Below, piece after piece: positions 27,744 to 36,574 of a stretch of DNA of 41,323 nt; the first letter of the stretch is position 1; every line of letters begins with the position of its first letter. The stretch covers positions 1 through 41,323 of the forward strand of contig NZ_JAUEDK010000036.1 in assembly GCF_030385785.1 (NCBI RefSeq), in the 5' to 3' direction. Under the pieces are notes generated by a model. That model made no database searches. It was not told where the DNA came from and saw only the letters and a program-made list of their open reading frames with translations. The DNA comes from Crenobacter oryzisoli. Lineage in GTDB: Bacteria; Pseudomonadota; Gammaproteobacteria; Burkholderiales; Chromobacteriaceae. The translations under genes and the position numbers were made by a program.

Positions 27744-27771
27744 AAAAAAGGTGCGGCGGAGGCCACACCTT
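27744..27771 (-). terminator. Intrinsic terminator between zinc-finger gene and waaF
   Basis: On the minus strand AAGGTGTGGC, loop CTCC, GCCGCACCTT (10 bp with one G-U pair) is followed by a run of six T (27744-27749). It ends the ilvE-zinc finger transcript and leaves no room for a promoter before waaF. Confidence 0.9.
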
Positions 27772-27795
27772 GCAGTTACGGGTGACGACACTCGC

Positions 27796-27999
27796 TCAGT
27801 GGTGATGGCCGCTCACCGGGCCGACCAGCTTGTACAGCGTGCCGCAGTACGGGCAGAGCGCTTCACCGGTCTTGTGCACCGGGAGGAACACGCGTGGGTG
27901 CGAGTTCCACTTCACCTGGTCCGGGGTCGGGCAGTGCAGCGGCAGGTCTTTTTCGGTGACCTCGATCACGCGCTGTTTGTTTTCTTTGAGTTCGGCCAT
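27796..27999 (-). CDS. Zinc-finger domain protein (zf-CHCC, NDUFS6-like)
   Basis: A 67-aa protein with the CHCC zinc pattern C23, H34, C49, C52 (LHCP...SHPRVFLP...LCPYCGTLY), the family related to mitochondrial complex I subunit NDUFS6. A C-terminal GHHH adds metal-binding potential. Its cellular role in bacteria is not established. The position between ilvE and waaF is common in betaproteobacteria. AGGA lies 9 nt before the ATG. Confidence 0.93.
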   Translation of the reverse strand: MAELKENKQRVIEVTEKDLPLHCPTPDQVKWNSHPRVFLPVHKTGEALCPYCGTLYKLVGPVSGHHH

Positions 28000-28019
28000 A
28001 CGGGTAGTTCCTGAAACCT

Positions 28020-28042
28020 GGGCCCCCGAACGACGGGGGCCC
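28020..28042 (-). terminator. GC-rich hairpin between ilvE and zinc-finger gene
   Basis: GGGCCCCCG pairs perfectly with CGGGGGCCC (9 bp, 5-nt loop). On the minus strand it is followed by AGGTTTCAGG, a weak T-tract, so it may be only a partial terminator that tunes the ratio of ilvE to downstream genes. Confidence 0.45.
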
Positions 28043-28050
28043 GTGAGAGA

Positions 28051-28974
28051 TTACTTAACGCAGGTGAGCCAGTGCTCGTGTTCGGCGCTCTCGCCCTTGA
28101 CGATGGCGAAGTAGCGGCGCTGGATCTCGGTGGTGATCGGGCCGCGACGGCCCTCACCGATCTGGCGGTTGTCCAGCTCGCGGATTGGGGTCACTTCGGC
28201 GGCGGTGCCGGTGAAGAAGGCCTCGTCGGCGCTGTACACCTCGTCGCGGGTGATGCGCTTCTCGATCAGCTCGAGGCCCATTTCCTTGGCGATCTGCACC
28301 ACGGTGTCGCGGGTGATGCCTTCCAGCGCGCTGGTCAGGTCCGGGGTGTAGAGCTTGCCCTTGCGGACGATGAAGACGTTCTCGCCCGAGCCTTCGGCCA
28401 CAAAGCCATCCACGTCGAGCAGCAGAGCCTCGTCGTAACCGTCGCGAGTCGCTTCGGTGTTGGCGAGGATGGAGTTCATGTAGTTGCCGTTAGCCTTGGC
28501 CTTACACATGGTGATGTTGACATGGTGGCGGGTGAAGGAGCTGGTCTTCACGCGGATGCCTTTTTCCATGCCTTCTTCGCCGAGGTAGGCGCCCCACGGC
28601 CAGGCGGCCACGATCACGTGCACGTCGTTGGCCGGCGGCGCAACGCCCAGCTTGCCCGAGCCGTAGAAAGCCATCGGGCGGAAGTAGCATGACTTCAGGC
28701 CGTTTTCCTTGACCACGGACAGGTGGGCGGCGTTGATCTCTTCCTTGCTGAACGGCAGGTTGATGCCGAGGATGTGAGCCGAGCGGAACAGCCGGTCGGT
28801 GTGATCCTGCAGGCGGAAGATAGCCGGGCCTTTCGGGGTTTCGTAGGCGCGCACGCCTTCGAAGACGCCCATGCCGTAGTGCAGGGTATGGGTCAGCACG
28901 TGGGTGGTGGCGCTACGCCAGTCCACCAGCTTGCCGTCGTACCAGATAAAACCGTCACGGTCAGCCATCGACAT
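28051..28974 (-). CDS. ilvE: Branched-chain amino acid aminotransferase
   Basis: PLP-dependent class IV transaminase making leucine, isoleucine and valine from their 2-keto acids. The 307-aa protein has the [12 protein letters not shown] block, the [14 protein letters not shown] segment, the PLP lysine in [12 protein letters not shown], the [10 protein letters not shown] strand and the C-terminal [18 protein letters not shown]. Three ATGs occur within seven codons; the one at 28974 is best spaced from the GGAG site, while the one at 28980 would add two residues. A strong promoter lies upstream. Confidence 0.97.
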   Translation of the reverse strand: MSMADRDGFIWYDGKLVDWRSATTHVLTHTLHYGMGVFEGVRAYETPKGPAIFRLQDHTDRLFRSAHILGINLPFSKEEINAAHLSVVKENGLKSCYFRPMAFYGSGKLGVAPPANDVHVIVAAWPWGAYLGEEGMEKGIRVKTSSFTRHHVNITMCKAKANGNYMNSILANTEATRDGYDEALLLDVDGFVAEGSGENVFIVRKGKLYTPDLTSALEGITRDTVVQIAKEMGLELIEKRITRDEVYSADEAFFTGTAAEVTPIRELDNRQIGEGRRGPITTEIQRRYFAIVKGESAEHEHWLTCVK

Positions 28975-29017
28975 CTTCATCTCTCCGTTTTTTGTAGATT
29001 TGCCAAGTCAGCAGCCG

Positions 29018-29045
29018 ATTATACCGCTGCCTTTCTGCTTGTGAA
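29018..29045 (-). promoter_or_regulatory. Strong sigma-70 promoter for ilvE
   Basis: On the minus strand TTCACA (29040-29045), a 16-nt spacer, and a perfect TATAAT (29018-29023). The start would be near 29011, giving a leader of about 35 nt. Confidence 0.75.
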
Positions 29046-29092
29046 CCGTCACGCGACTTATCACTTTCCCGTATTGCAGGCGGGCACTGTGG

Positions 29093-31777
29093 TCACGCGT
29101 AACGCACTTCTTGGCCGAACACCTGCTGCCACAGGGTGCGGACCAGCTCGTAATGGGCGATCAGACCGTCGCTCGGTTCGGTCAGCGGCGCGTCGCGCAG
29201 CCGTACCATGTGCTGCAGACGGCGGTAGTGACGGTAGGCCTCGCGTGCGCCGTCGGCGAGTTTCGGGTCGATCAGGCCGGCTTCGGCGGCGACCGCCAGC
29301 AGCGCGATATTGCCGCTGTTGGCGGTCAGTTCAGGTAGGCGGTGTGAGTGTTCCAGGATCAGGTATTGAACGATGAATTCCACGTCGACCACGCCGCCAC
29401 GTGCGTATTTCACGTCCTCGTCGAGGGGCGGATGAGTCTCGAACATCTTCTCGCGCATGCCGGTGACCTCGTCGCGCAATAAGGCTTGGTCGCGCTGTTG
29501 GGTCAGCACCTCGTGACGAATGCGCTCGAACGCTTCGCCTATCGTCGCATCACCGGCGACGAAGCGGGCGCGGGTCAGTGCCTGGTGTTCCCAGATCCAC
29601 GCCTCCTTGCGCTGGTAGTTTTCGAACGCGGCGACGGTGCTGACCAAGAGGCCGCTGGAACCGTTCGGGCGCAGCCGCAGGTCGATCTCATACAAGCCGC
29701 CGGCGGCAGTGGCGCTGGTCAGCCAGGTCGACAGCCGTCGAGCCAGGCGCGCGTACAGCTCCGGCGCGTCCGGGTGGTCGTCGTCGTAGAGGAAGATGAT
29801 GTCGAGATCGGATGCGTAGCCGAGCTCCTTGCCGCCAAGCCGGCCGTAGCCGGCGATCGCGAACTTGGGCACGTCGCGGTGGCGGCCCGGTACGTCGAGC
29901 CAGGCGTGGCGCAAGGCGGCATCGAGTACGATGTCGGCGAGCTGGGACAGTTCGTCGGACAGCGCCTCTACCGTCCACATCCCGGCCAGGTCCTGCGAAA
30001 CCAGGCGGAAGGTCTGGGCATGCTGGAAGTGCCGCAGCACGTCCATTTTCGCCTCGATGTCGCGATCGCAGTTGGCCAGCTGCTGCTCCAGTTCTGCTGT
30101 CAGCTGCGGCCAGTCCGGGGTGGCGTACAGCACCCGGGCGTCGAGAAGCTCGTCGAGCAAGATGGGGTGGTGGGTCAGGTAGCCCGACACCCAGCTGCTG
30201 GCCGAGTAGATCGAAGCCAGCCGGTGCAGGGTCTGCGGGTATTCGGAGAGCAGTGCAAGATAGGCCGAACGGCGGCTAATCGCTTCGAGCAGCGATAGGA
30301 TGCGCGACAGTGTGGCATCCGGGTTCGGAGTGTTGGCGGCGACCTCGATCAGCGGACCGATCAGCGTGTCGAATTTCTTGCGGTTGCCGACAGGCAGCTG
30401 CTGGTAGCGGGAGCCCTTGGCGAGGCCGCGTAGCTGGCGCACAACGCCTTGCGGGTCGCTGAAGCCCAGTTCGGCCAACGCCTCGGTGGGCTCGACGTCG
30501 AGGATGTCGCGCCACAAGGGAGTTAGCGGGTGGTCGGCGGCGCCTTCGGTCGGCAGCAGGAATACCTGCTCAAAGTGGCGGGTGACGTGGCGGCGGTGGC
30601 GGTTGAGGCCGTCAAGGAAGGCCGCCCAGTCGGCAAAGCCCATGCTCTCGGCGATTTTTGCCTGGCTGGCCGAATCGCCCGGTAGCGTCTGCGTCTGCTG
30701 GTCGTCGAGGTATTGCAGGCGGTGTTCGAGGTTGCGCAGGAAGGCGTACGCCTCGGTCAGCTCCTGGACCGCCTCCGGTTCCAGAAGGCGCAGCTCGGCG
30801 ATCAATGCCAGCGTTTCTCGGGTGCTCTTGAGTTGCAGCCGTTTCTCGCGGCCGCCGCGGATCAGCTGGAATACCTGGGCGATGAACTCGACCTCGCGGA
30901 TGCCGCCCGGGCCGAGCTTGATGTTGTCGGCCATGTCGCGCCGCGCCACTTCGCGGCGGATTTGGCTGTGCAGCTCGCGCATCGCGCCGTACGCGCCATA
31001 ATCAAGATACTTGCGGTAGACAAAGGGGCGCGCCAGTTGCGCGAGGCCATCGGCGTCGCCGGTGACGGCGCGCGCCTTGATCCAGGCGTAGCGTTCCCAT
31101 TCTCGGCCCTGTGTGATCAGGTAGTTTTCCAGTGCGGCGAAGCCCATCACCAAGGGGCCGGAGTCGCCGTACGGACGCAGGCGCATGTCGACACGGAACA
31201 CTAGGCCGTCGCCGGTTGGCTCGCTGATGATGCGGATGATTTCCTTGCCGAGCTTGTTGAAGAACTCGTGGTTCGACAGCTTGCGGCTGCCGTTGGTCTC
31301 GCCGCTTTCGGGATAGATGAAGATCAGGTCGATGTCGGACGAGACGTTCAGCTCGAAGCCGCCGAGTTTGCCCATCGCGATGACGATCAGCTCCTGCACC
31401 TCGCCGGATTCGTCGCCGATTGGTTCGCCGTAGTGGGCGAGGTGGCTGCGGCCGACGCGCAGCGCCTGTTCGATCGCGAAATCGGCCAGCTCGCTGATAG
31501 TGCCGACCACCTCGTCGAGGTCGGCCAGGCCGCCGAGATCGCGGCTGATCAGTCGTGCCATCACTGCCTGACGCAGTTGGCGCAGCAGCGGGATCAGCGC
31601 ATCCGGGCTGTCGGCCTTGGCCCAGTCGGCAAAGCGCTCCATCTGGGCGCGGCGCAGTGGCTGGTCGAGTTCGGCCGCGAGTTGCTTGGCCAGCGCCGGG
31701 CGGGCGGTGAGCAGGCGGTCCAGGTAGAAAGAGAAGCGGCGTGCGCAGTCGATGGTGTCGGGCGGGTTTACTGGCAT
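29093..31777 (-). CDS. glnE: Bifunctional glutamine synthetase adenylyltransferase/deadenylase
   Basis: Adds AMP to glutamine synthetase to switch it off and removes it to switch it on, under PII control. The 894-aa protein has two nucleotidyltransferase domains: the N-terminal deadenylase with AMGKLGGFELNVSSDIDLIF (about 136-155) and the C-terminal adenylyltransferase with GYGRLGGKELGYASDLDIIF (about 640-660). The linker containing LGPGGIREVEFIAQVFQL and the C-terminal GGVVDVEFIVQYL repeat are both present. The start at 31777 is the first ATG with family-like sequence; nine upstream codons overlap the divergent promoter zone. Works in one cascade with glnD at 11700. It is divergent from yhdP. 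Confidence 0.98.
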   Translation of the reverse strand: MPVNPPDTIDCARRFSFYLDRLLTARPALAKQLAAELDQPLRRAQMERFADWAKADSPDALIPLLRQLRQAVMARLISRDLGGLADLDEVVGTISELADFAIEQALRVGRSHLAHYGEPIGDESGEVQELIVIAMGKLGGFELNVSSDIDLIFIYPESGETNGSRKLSNHEFFNKLGKEIIRIISEPTGDGLVFRVDMRLRPYGDSGPLVMGFAALENYLITQGREWERYAWIKARAVTGDADGLAQLARPFVYRKYLDYGAYGAMRELHSQIRREVARRDMADNIKLGPGGIREVEFIAQVFQLIRGGREKRLQLKSTRETLALIAELRLLEPEAVQELTEAYAFLRNLEHRLQYLDDQQTQTLPGDSASQAKIAESMGFADWAAFLDGLNRHRRHVTRHFEQVFLLPTEGAADHPLTPLWRDILDVEPTEALAELGFSDPQGVVRQLRGLAKGSRYQQLPVGNRKKFDTLIGPLIEVAANTPNPDATLSRILSLLEAISRRSAYLALLSEYPQTLHRLASIYSASSWVSGYLTHHPILLDELLDARVLYATPDWPQLTAELEQQLANCDRDIEAKMDVLRHFQHAQTFRLVSQDLAGMWTVEALSDELSQLADIVLDAALRHAWLDVPGRHRDVPKFAIAGYGRLGGKELGYASDLDIIFLYDDDHPDAPELYARLARRLSTWLTSATAAGGLYEIDLRLRPNGSSGLLVSTVAAFENYQRKEAWIWEHQALTRARFVAGDATIGEAFERIRHEVLTQQRDQALLRDEVTGMREKMFETHPPLDEDVKYARGGVVDVEFIVQYLILEHSHRLPELTANSGNIALLAVAAEAGLIDPKLADGAREAYRHYRRLQHMVRLRDAPLTEPSDGLIAHYELVRTLWQQVFGQEVRYA

Positions 31778-31865
31778 AATGGTTCGCTCGTGCCTGCTAG
31801 GCATGGTCCCTGATCAATTTCCCCCATTGTGTAACGGTTTGGCTTCATTGGAAAAGCTCCTCGTC

Positions 31866-34800
31866 ATGCTGGGCAACCTGCCTGTGCTGCGGGTTCTCAA
31901 GCTTCTGCTCCGGTTGACCGCTTGGCTGCTTGGCAGCCTGGTGGTGATATTGACGGTGGCTTTTGCCGTATTCAGTTTTTGGTTCCTGCCGCGTCTCGAT
32001 ACCTACCGACCCGATCTCGAATCGATGCTGTCGCAGGCCACCGGCCGCACCGTGCGGGTCGGATCCCTGTCAGGCCACTGGGCCGGCGTCGCGCCGATCC
32101 TGAATCTGAAGAAGCTGGAACTGCTTGATCCACGGGGCGGTGCGCCGCTGACGCTTGCCGGTGTCGCGCTGAAACCGTCCTGGTGGAGTTTGGTCGCGTG
32201 GGAGCCGCGATTTTCGCTGGTGGAGCTCGACACTCCCCGCCTCGAGATTGTTCGCGATCCGCAACGTCACCTGTCGATTAACGGCATGCAGCTGTCGGAC
32301 ACCCCATCCGACGGCCATCTGGTCAACTGGCTGCTGCAACAGGGAGAGGTGCGCGTCGACAACGCCAAGCTGGTGTGGCGTGATAACTGGCTGGCCTTGC
32401 CGCCGATGGAGCTGTCCGGCGGCCAGCTGGTGTTGAGCCAGGGGCTGCTTGGGCATCAGCTGGCAATCAGCGGCGAGACGGTTCGCGGTCTTGGCCAGAA
32501 CATGGAGTTCAACGCCAGCTGGCACGGCAGCGACGTGCGCGAATGGCGGCAGTGGACGGGCCAAGTGTCGCTGGAGTTGCAGAAGGCGCAGGCCGGGCCG
32601 TGGAGCCGTTATCTTGCCGAGCTTGGCAGCTTGGCCAGCGGCCAGGGCCAGGGCAAGGTCACGCTGGGTTTTGCCGGCGGTGTCATCATCGAGTTGTCGG
32701 CCGACGTGCGCATCTTTAACGCCACCTTTACCCCGGCGGGTGCCAGCCAGATGGTGGTGCCGGACGTGAGCGGCAAGCTGACGCTCAAGCGCCAGATGGA
32801 CGGCGCCTATCTGGTAAATGGCGAAGGACTGACGCTGGTGACAACCTCCGGCGTGGCGATGCAGAAGGCCAACCTGAAGGGGCGTATCCGCGGCGGCGCC
32901 AACGGGCTGGGCGAGTTGACGCTGGATAACGCACATCTGGCGGCGCTGACGCCGCTGTTGCGCGCCTTCCAGGCGGACCGTAACCCGCTGATCGGCCGAC
33001 TCGACCCGCAAGGCACGCTGACTGGACTGTCGGCCAGCTGGGAAGGCCCGTTCGATGCACCGCATCGCTATCGTCTCGCGACCGAGTTCAAGGAGCTGGG
33101 TTGGGCCGAGATCGGTGGGGTGCCAGGGGTGGTCGGTGCCAGTGGCAAGGTGACATTGAGCGAAAAGGGCGGACAACTGACTCTTGACAATGGCAAGAGT
33201 GAGGTGATGCTGTCGCATTTGTTCGCCAAGCCGCTGCATTTCGAACGGCTTGCGGCCAACCTCGATTGGACTCGCGAAGCCAAGGGCACGACGTTCAACA
33301 TCCGCCAGCTGCAGTTTGCTGACGCCGTGCTGGCCGGTTCGGTCGAGGGCCAGTACCGCTACACCGGCAAGGGCGCTGGGCTGATCGATCTTTCCGGCAG
33401 CATCGATCGGGTGGCGGCGGCCAAGGTGGTCGATTACCTGCCCTACCAAGTAGGCGAAAAGACGCTGAGCTGGCTGCGTGGGGCACTGCTGGCTGGCGAG
33501 GCGCGCAACGCACGATTTGTGCTGAAGGGCGATCTCGACCGCTTTCCGTTTCAAGGCGGGAAGGGCGGCGAATTCATCGTCGACACCGATCTCGACAATG
33601 TGTCGCTGCACTATGAAACCGGCTGGCCTGAGGTGAAGAACATCAACGGCAGTCTGCACTTTCACAACGAACAGATGGTGGTCAACGGCACGCAGGGGAA
33701 TACCGTCGGCGTGCCGGTCAGCGACGTGGTCGCGACCATCGCCGACCTTGGCGCCGATACGCCGGTGCTGACGCTAACCGGCAAGGTGAAGGGGCCGTTG
33801 CAGCAGATGCTCGGCTTTACCACGCAGAGCCCGGTCGACGGTTGGTTAGGCGGTTTTACCAGCCAGCTCAAGGGCGGCGGCAATGCGGAGCTAGCGCTGA
33901 AGCTGGAGATTCCGCTGCATGGTCCGGCGCCAGCCAAGGTGCGGGGGGACATACAGTTTGCCGGCAACCGGCTCGGCTTCGGTCGCTTCCCGATTCCTGA
34001 GGCCGACAAGCTTGCTGGTGTGCTGACCTTCACCGAGCACGGTGTGGAAAGCCGCGGCTTGACGTTCGATACGCTGGGAGGTCGTTTCCGCATGACGGCC
34101 AACACCGATGCCGATGCACGGATGCACTTCGCACTCGATGGCGTGGCCGACACCCGGGCGGTGTTCAATGAATACGTGCCGCCGCTGGCACGCTTTGTTG
34201 ACGGACGCTCTGTCTACCAGGTGCGTTTCGCCGTGCGGCAGGGGTTGGAAAATCTAACTGTCAACTCGACCCTTCAAGGCAGCCGACTCACCGCACCGGC
34301 CCCGGCTGACAAGCCGGCCGAGAGTCAGTTGCCATTCAGCGTCACGGTCAAGCCGGACAATCGCGAGGCGACGGTCTGGAGTGTCGGCTACGCACTGGAC
34401 GGTCGTTCCAGCGGCATGGTGAAGGTCTCGGACAAAGGGGAACTGGCCGCCGGTACGGTTGCAGTCGGCACTTCGCCAGGAGTGGTTCCGGCGCATGGTC
34501 TGGCGATTCGGGTGGCGACGCCGTCGCTCGACCTGGGCCCGTGGCTGGATTTGAGCAAGTCTCATAAGCCTGCGTCCGGAAACATCGCGTCGTTACCGCT
34601 GACGGTGGATGTTGCCGCCGACACGCTGTCCTTGGATGAGCGGCGGCTGAATGAGGTGAAGGCAAGGGTGGCATCGCTGCCGGGCGGCGACGGCTGGCAC
34701 GTCGATCTGCTGTCGCGCGAGCTGAGCGGCCAGTTCGATTATCTGCCAGCTGGGAACGGCATGGTGCGCGCTCGCTTGCCTCGACTCGATCTGCCACTGT

Positions 34801-35717
34801 CGGAAAATCTACTGTCGACGTCCGCAAGCAAGCCGGCGGCGACCGCATCGGGCATTGATTTGCTCGATACGCTGCCAGCGCTCGACGTGGAGGTGCAGCG
34901 GCTGCGTTTTCGCGGTGGTGAGCTCGGTTCGTTGACGATGCAGGCCCGTTCGGATGGTAGTGACTGGCGGGTCAGCAAACTGAGCGTGGTGAACCCCGAT
35001 GGCAAGCTTGAAGGCTCGCTGATTGCGCATGGTGCCGGTAGTGGTGGAGCGGCGAGCCACGTTGACAGCTCGGTGACGATCACGTCTAACAACCTCGGCC
35101 AGCTGCTTGGTCGTTTCGGCGAGCCGGGGGCCGTAGTGAACGGGCGCGGTTCGCTCGATGCCAAGCTCAGCTGGCCAGGGCGGGTGGCCGATTTCTCGAT
35201 GGAGCGGCTTAGTGGCACGATGGATGTCGATGCGCGCGACGGCCGTTTTGCCAAGCTGGAATCGGGTGTGGCTAGGCTGTTGGGCGTGATCAGCCTGCAG
35301 TCGCTGCCGCGCCGGATCAAGCTCGATTTCACCGACGTGTTCAGCAGTGGTTTCGCGTTCGATAGCATCGTCGGCTCTGCGCAGGTCAGTCATGGTGTGT
35401 TCCGCTCCGACAACCTGGCGATGAAGGGGCCAGGCGCCGACGTGAAGATCGCTGGTGAGGTTGACCTGGTGGCAGAACAGCAGAAACTGAAAGTGCGTGT
35501 GACGCCGCACCTGTCCGAGGGTGTGGCGATTGCCGCTGGGGTGGCCTTGCTCAACCCGGTGATTGGGGTGGCGGCGCTAGCCGCGCAGAAAGTGCTGCAG
35601 GACCCCGTTAGCAAGATTTTCTCGCTAGACTATGCCATCAATGGGTCGCTGACCGACCCGAAAGTGACCAAACTGGGCGGGACCGGCAGCATCCCGTCGA
35701 AAGGCGCCACGCCATGA
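31866..35717 (+). CDS. yhdP: YhdP family AsmA-like envelope protein
   Basis: Very large inner-membrane-anchored periplasmic protein of the AsmA/TamB type. In E. coli, YhdP with TamB and YdbH carries phospholipid toward the outer membrane. The 1283-aa protein has one N-terminal membrane helix (about 14-38) with the rest periplasmic, a DUF3971-like N region, and the AsmA-like C-terminal domain (SGFAFDSIVGSAQVSHGVFR and on). The ATG at 31866 begins MLGNLPVLRVLKLLLRLTAW, a normal start; earlier in-frame codons add a non-hydrophobic stretch. A candidate extended -10 (CATAAT) lies at 31775. It overlaps the next gene by 4 nt. The yhdP-(nitrilase)-tldD order matches E. coli yhdP-tldD with one gene inserted. 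Confidence 0.95.
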   Translation: MLGNLPVLRVLKLLLRLTAWLLGSLVVILTVAFAVFSFWFLPRLDTYRPDLESMLSQATGRTVRVGSLSGHWAGVAPILNLKKLELLDPRGGAPLTLAGVALKPSWWSLVAWEPRFSLVELDTPRLEIVRDPQRHLSINGMQLSDTPSDGHLVNWLLQQGEVRVDNAKLVWRDNWLALPPMELSGGQLVLSQGLLGHQLAISGETVRGLGQNMEFNASWHGSDVREWRQWTGQVSLELQKAQAGPWSRYLAELGSLASGQGQGKVTLGFAGGVIIELSADVRIFNATFTPAGASQMVVPDVSGKLTLKRQMDGAYLVNGEGLTLVTTSGVAMQKANLKGRIRGGANGLGELTLDNAHLAALTPLLRAFQADRNPLIGRLDPQGTLTGLSASWEGPFDAPHRYRLATEFKELGWAEIGGVPGVVGASGKVTLSEKGGQLTLDNGKSEVMLSHLFAKPLHFERLAANLDWTREAKGTTFNIRQLQFADAVLAGSVEGQYRYTGKGAGLIDLSGSIDRVAAAKVVDYLPYQVGEKTLSWLRGALLAGEARNARFVLKGDLDRFPFQGGKGGEFIVDTDLDNVSLHYETGWPEVKNINGSLHFHNEQMVVNGTQGNTVGVPVSDVVATIADLGADTPVLTLTGKVKGPLQQMLGFTTQSPVDGWLGGFTSQLKGGGNAELALKLEIPLHGPAPAKVRGDIQFAGNRLGFGRFPIPEADKLAGVLTFTEHGVESRGLTFDTLGGRFRMTANTDADARMHFALDGVADTRAVFNEYVPPLARFVDGRSVYQVRFAVRQGLENLTVNSTLQGSRLTAPAPADKPAESQLPFSVTVKPDNREATVWSVGYALDGRSSGMVKVSDKGELAAGTVAVGTSPGVVPAHGLAIRVATPSLDLGPWLDLSKSHKPASGNIASLPLTVDVAADTLSLDERRLNEVKARVASLPGGDGWHVDLLSRELSGQFDYLPAGNGMVRARLPRLDLPLSENLLSTSASKPAATASGIDLLDTLPALDVEVQRLRFRGGELGSLTMQARSDGSDWRVSKLSVVNPDGKLEGSLIAHGAGSGGAASHVDSSVTITSNNLGQLLGRFGEPGAVVNGRGSLDAKLSWPGRVADFSMERLSGTMDVDARDGRFAKLESGVARLLGVISLQSLPRRIKLDFTDVFSSGFAFDSIVGSAQVSHGVFRSDNLAMKGPGADVKIAGEVDLVAEQQKLKVRVTPHLSEGVAIAAGVALLNPVIGVAALAAQKVLQDPVSKIFSLDYAINGSLTDPKVTKLGGTGSIPSKGATP

Positions 35718-36520
35718 ATCAACGCTTTATCGCCGCCGCCGTGCAGATGGTGTCCGGCACCGATGTGACCCGCAACCTGGAGAGCGCCGCGCGCCTGGTG
35801 CGTGAGGCTGCCGAGGCTGGCGCCCAATTGGTAGTGCTGCCGGAGTACTTCGTGCTGATGGGGCGCCATGAGACAGACAAGGTTGCGGTGCGCGAAACGC
35901 CGGGCGAGGGGCCGATGCAGGAAGCACTGGCGCGCATGGCAAGCGACAACGATGTATGGCTCGTCGGCGGTACGGTACCGCTGGAGTGCCCAGAGCCGGA
36001 ACGGGTGTTCAACAGCACGCTGGTGTTCTCGCCCGAGGGTGAACAGGTGGGGCGCTACGACAAGATCCACCTATTCGGTTTCTCTGGTCTGGGCGAGACC
36101 TACTGCGAGTCCAACACCATTCGTCCGGGGCAGACACCACAGAAGATCAGCATGCCGCTAGCCGACATCGGCTTCGGCATTTGCTACGACCTGCGCTTTC
36201 CTGAGCTGTTCCGCGAGCTGTCACCGTTCGATCTGTTCGTGTTGCCGGCGGCGTTTACCGCCACCACCGGCGAGGCACACTGGGAGCCGCTGTTGCGCGC
36301 CCGTGCGATCGAAAGTCAGGCCTATGTGATCGCCTCGGCCCAGGGCGGCGAGCATGAGAACGGCCGCAAGACACACGGCCACTCGATGATCATTGACCCG
36401 TGGGGGCGCATCCTGGCCGAACTGCCGAAGGGCGAAGGTGTGATCCTCGCCGAGATCGATCCCGCGCTGCTTAATTCTGTTCGCACCCGCCTGCCGTCGC
36501 TGGCGCATCGGGTGCTGTAA
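35714..36520 (+). CDS. Nitrilase-superfamily carbon-nitrogen hydrolase
   Basis: A 268-aa cytosolic amidase with the complete Glu-Lys-Cys triad: E44 in LPEYF, K117 in YDKIHLF, C157 in GICYDLRFPE. The overall sequence is of the Nit1/NitA type, whose members hydrolyse deaminated glutathione as a metabolite-repair step; this substrate is inferred from the family. The ATGA overlap with yhdP (35714) shows coupling, and tldD follows 54 nt later. Confidence 0.94.
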   Translation: MNQRFIAAAVQMVSGTDVTRNLESAARLVREAAEAGAQLVVLPEYFVLMGRHETDKVAVRETPGEGPMQEALARMASDNDVWLVGGTVPLECPEPERVFNSTLVFSPEGEQVGRYDKIHLFGFSGLGETYCESNTIRPGQTPQKISMPLADIGFGICYDLRFPELFRELSPFDLFVLPAAFTATTGEAHWEPLLRARAIESQAYVIASAQGGEHENGRKTHGHSMIIDPWGRILAELPKGEGVILAEIDPALLNSVRTRLPSLAHRVL

Positions 36521-36574
36521 CGCGACCCTACCGCCGTCCGGGTGCCGCGGTGCCCGGGCGCTAAAGGAAATACT

